DNA from: Aphodousia faecalis
GTDB lineage: Bacteria; Pseudomonadota; Gammaproteobacteria; Burkholderiales; Burkholderiaceae_F
Direction: 5' to 3'
NCBI GenBank assembly: GCA_018712705.1
Contig: DVGM01000005.1
Location: 1 to 7,782, forward strand
DNA length: 7,782 nucleotides
Below the pieces are notes generated by a model that was not told the DNA's origin, did no database searches, and saw only the letters and a list, made by a program, of their open reading frames with translations. Below are positions 5,730 through 7,782 of the stretch, one piece after another (position 1 is the stretch's first letter; every line of letters starts with the position of its first letter). The position numbers and the translations under genes were made by a program.

Positions 5730-6302
5730 TTACCTTTGCGTCGAAATTTGTCCTAAAAATTTTTCAATTTCAGGCAAACACTGTTCAAAATTATCGATTT
5801 GGTGATTATTACCGGGTAAAAGAATTGTTCGGCAAGACGAATATTTCTTTTGAGCCTTTCGCCAATCAAGCACTTCATCCTTTGTGGATAAAAATACAAG
5901 ATAGCGATCCGGGTGAATCTTTTCACAATGCATTTGTCTTGCCTCATCGGCAAACTGCGGTTTGACATCAATCGTGCGGTTAGTATTGTGGATCGTTTGA
6001 ATACCCAGATAATCATTAATCACACACCAGGGTTCAGTGGCCGGATTCAAAAGCACCGCATGGCAGCCGATTTTTTCGGTGAGCCACGTCGCATAAAAAC
6101 CTCCCAAACTGGAGCCGACCAAACACAAATCTGCAGGATTAATTCCTTCAACCGCCTGAAGAAGAATTTTTTGCACCGCCATCGGTCCTACGTTCAAATC
6201 GGGGGCACGATATGACAGACGCTGAGAGAAAGCCTCTCTCATAATCTGCCCCTTCTTACTTTCCGGTGTCGAACGAAAACCGTGCAGATACATCAAAACC
6301 AT
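5730..6302 (-). CDS. YqiA-like alpha/beta-hydrolase (putative esterase)
   Basis: This 190-aa single-domain alpha/beta hydrolase belongs to the YqiA/UPF0227-type small esterases. YLHGFRSTPES near the N-terminus supplies the oxyanion-hole HGF motif. GSSLGG (63-68) is the nucleophile elbow with Ser65. STKDEVLDW offers Asp142 or Asp146 as the acid, and GNNHQIDNF supplies His167. The catalytic triad is therefore complete and spaced as expected. There is no signal peptide, so it acts in the cytoplasm. The natural substrate is unknown; E. coli YqiA has esterase activity on short acyl esters. ATG 6302 comes 1 nt after the mpl stop (TGA-A-ATG), with AGAGG 5 nt upstream; an internal ATG at 6293 would leave MYLHGF as the N-terminus. 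The tight junction argues for co-translation with mpl. Confidence 0.88.
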   Translation of the reverse strand: MVLMYLHGFRSTPESKKGQIMREAFSQRLSYRAPDLNVGPMAVQKILLQAVEGINPADLCLVGSSLGGFYATWLTEKIGCHAVLLNPATEPWCVINDYLGIQTIHNTNRTIDVKPQFADEARQMHCEKIHPDRYLVFLSTKDEVLDWRKAQKKYSSCRTILLPGNNHQIDNFEQCLPEIEKFLGQISTQR

Positions 6303-6303
6303 T

Positions 6304-7641
6304 TCAACCTCTTGCTTTCAACAGGTCAAGAAGCTTACCGTGGATGCCGCCGAAACCGCCGTTACTCATCACTAAAATGGCGTCTCCCTCTTTGGCTAGC
6401 TCAACGGCTTTTCGGGCGGTGTCCTCAACAGAATGCAGCACGTAAGACTTTTCACCCAATGCAGCCAAAGCACTTTCCACATTCCATCCCAATTTAGGAT
6501 CGGCGTAACAAACGACTTGATCGGCTTGTCTCAGGCTCTCAGACAAGCGATCCTTCATCGTTCCCATTTTCATGGTGTTGCTTCTGGGCTCAAGAACTGC
6601 AATGATTTTCCCGTCTGTCATACGGCTTTTAAGCGCTGCAATCGTTTCAAAGATTGCCGTCGGGTGATGCGCGAAATCATCAATCACAGTCACACCGCGC
6701 TCTTTGCCTTTAATTTCCATACGGCGTTTGACACCGACAAAATCATTCAAAGCCCTCAAGGCTTCATGCGGATCAACCCCCACGTGGCAAGCGGCGGCAA
6801 CGGCAGCGCTCGCGTTTAATAAATTGTGATGACCCGGCAGGGCAAGCTGCAATTGTCCGATACTCTCATCTTTATAAAAGAGCTCATCACCTTCGACATG
6901 CCAGCCTCGCTTGTCGTTGAAATAATCGCATTCACTGTAGAGCCCTCTGTTTAGAACGCGAGCGAGTGCTTCACACTGACCGTTAACAACCACCCGGGCA
7001 TTCTGAGCCATTGTGCGCACAAGATGATGAAACTGTGTTTCAATCGCATGAAGATCAGGAAAGATATCCGCGTGATCGTATTCAAGATTATTCAAAATGG
7101 CCGTTTTAGGTCGGTAGTGAACAAACTTTGACCGCTTATCAAAAAAACACGTATCGTACTCATCGGCCTCAATGACAAAATACCGTGAGTCGGTGAGACG
7201 AGCCGAGTGACCGAAATTAGCAGGTACTCCGCCAATCAAAAATCCGGGATTTTTCCCGCAAGCCTCTAAAACCCACGTCAACAGTGAACTGGTGGTTGTT
7301 TTCCCGTGTGTGCCGGCGACAGCCAACACATGATGAGTACGAAGAAGTGTTTCTCCCAACCACTGAGGACCGGAGGTATAAGGGAGCTGCTCGTTGAGGA
7401 TTTTCTCAAGCAAAGGGTTGCCGCGGGAAATGGCGTTACCGATAACGTACAGATCCGGTTTCAGTGACGTCTGGTGAGGATCGAACCCTTCAATCAAGTC
7501 AATTCCGGCATCTCTTAACTGATCACTCATCGGCGGATAGACGTTGGCGTCGCAGCCGGTTACACGATGCCCGGCAGCGCGAGCAAGCTGAGCCACCCCG
7601 CCCATAAAAGTTCCGCAGATTCCGAGGATATGAATGTGCAT
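6304..7641 (-). CDS. mpl: UDP-N-acetylmuramate:L-alanyl-gamma-D-glutamyl-meso-diaminopimelate ligase
   Basis: Mpl recycles cell-wall peptide by ATP-dependent joining of the free murein tripeptide to UDP-MurNAc, bypassing MurC, MurD and MurE, in the cytoplasm. The 445-aa sequence opens with MHIHILGICGTFMGG, nearly the same as the start of E. coli Mpl (457 aa). The Mur-ligase P-loop GTHGKTT lies at 110-116. Next come the central domain motifs EADEYD, KRSKFVHY and NNLEYDHADIF, then GHHNLLNASAA, DDFAHHPTAI (321-330), LEPRSNTMKMG (350-360) and VMSNGGFGGIHGKLLD near the end. All three Mur-ligase domains are present and intact. I chose ATG 7641 from the family N-terminus; an in-frame TTG at 7653 adds four residues. 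No strong Shine-Dalgarno precedes either start. It is the first gene of the operon, 1 nt before the hydrolase. Confidence 0.97.
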   Translation of the reverse strand: MHIHILGICGTFMGGVAQLARAAGHRVTGCDANVYPPMSDQLRDAGIDLIEGFDPHQTSLKPDLYVIGNAISRGNPLLEKILNEQLPYTSGPQWLGETLLRTHHVLAVAGTHGKTTTSSLLTWVLEACGKNPGFLIGGVPANFGHSARLTDSRYFVIEADEYDTCFFDKRSKFVHYRPKTAILNNLEYDHADIFPDLHAIETQFHHLVRTMAQNARVVVNGQCEALARVLNRGLYSECDYFNDKRGWHVEGDELFYKDESIGQLQLALPGHHNLLNASAAVAAACHVGVDPHEALRALNDFVGVKRRMEIKGKERGVTVIDDFAHHPTAIFETIAALKSRMTDGKIIAVLEPRSNTMKMGTMKDRLSESLRQADQVVCYADPKLGWNVESALAALGEKSYVLHSVEDTARKAVELAKEGDAILVMSNGGFGGIHGKLLDLLKARG

Positions 7642-7782
7642 AGAAAAAGCCAAAAACCATTGAAAAACCAGAGTATTTTAACGAAAATTGCTCACAACCA
7701 TTTAAAGGACTACCTATTTTCTAATCATTTTGCATATTTTCTCAGTAGTGTCCAAATCGAACTTTAAAAATGCAGTCAAACT
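7642..7782 (-). promoter_or_regulatory. AT-rich region upstream of mpl, probable operon promoter
   Basis: No gene is apparent in these 141 bp, and base composition turns markedly AT-rich. The mpl operon needs a promoter here unless it is read from further upstream. A minus-strand TAAAAT at 7680-7675, about 33 nt before the ATG, could be a -10 box, but no good -35 lies 16-18 bp upstream. TTGACT at the far right edge lacks a partner -10 at the proper distance. The location is supported by context; the exact site is not. Confidence 0.3.

Noticed and set aside
7684..7698. TTGTGAGCAATT on the minus strand resembling half a lac operator
   Set aside because: Only a half site without a symmetric partner and no regulator gene nearby; expected by chance in AT-rich DNA.

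Overview
The window carries a chromosomal block typical of a betaproteobacterium (Burkholderiales; gene content and roughly 50% GC suggest a Sutterella/Parasutterella-like gut bacterium), with mobile-element debris at its low-coordinate end. All convincing genes lie on the minus strand. Taxonomy rests on gene order remembered for Burkholderiales (mpl, a YqiA-like esterase, an RNase II/VacB-type protein) and on the secreted C69 dipeptidase; no alignment was run.

Right to left, i.e. in the direction of transcription: mpl (7641-6304, murein tripeptide ligase for cell-wall recycling), a small YqiA-like alpha/beta hydrolase (6302-5730), a YhgN/MarC membrane protein (5723-5112) and an RNB-domain exoribonuclease (5112-3145). 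Their junctions are 1 nt, 6 nt and a 1-nt TGATG overlap, so they should form one operon. An 87-bp gap follows, then a large secreted C69 dipeptidase (3057-1255) ending at a strong hairpin (1209-1235). The gap holds the most interesting non-coding signal. A perfect 11-bp inverted repeat would bury the dipeptidase Shine-Dalgarno sequence, and between its arms lie a consensus Shine-Dalgarno and a six-codon mini-ORF, an arrangement like a translational-attenuation leader.

Past the hairpin, a nicotinamidase-like gene (1192 leftwards) is cut after about 65 codons by the end of a mobile element. That end (900-996) is an array of about 23-bp-period repeats closing on a 5'-TGATAT terminus. A second end of the same kind, in the same orientation, sits at 98-169. 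Both look like the same end of one element family, with multi-site ends like those of IS21-type or Tn7-like transposons. The first copy seems to be an 0.8-kb truncated remnant, and the second probably continues past position 1. Between them (170-899) are decayed or uncertain reading frames, including a 126-codon ORF and two related short C-terminal tails. I recognise no family there.

No rRNA, tRNA, CRISPR array or complete transposase gene is visible.
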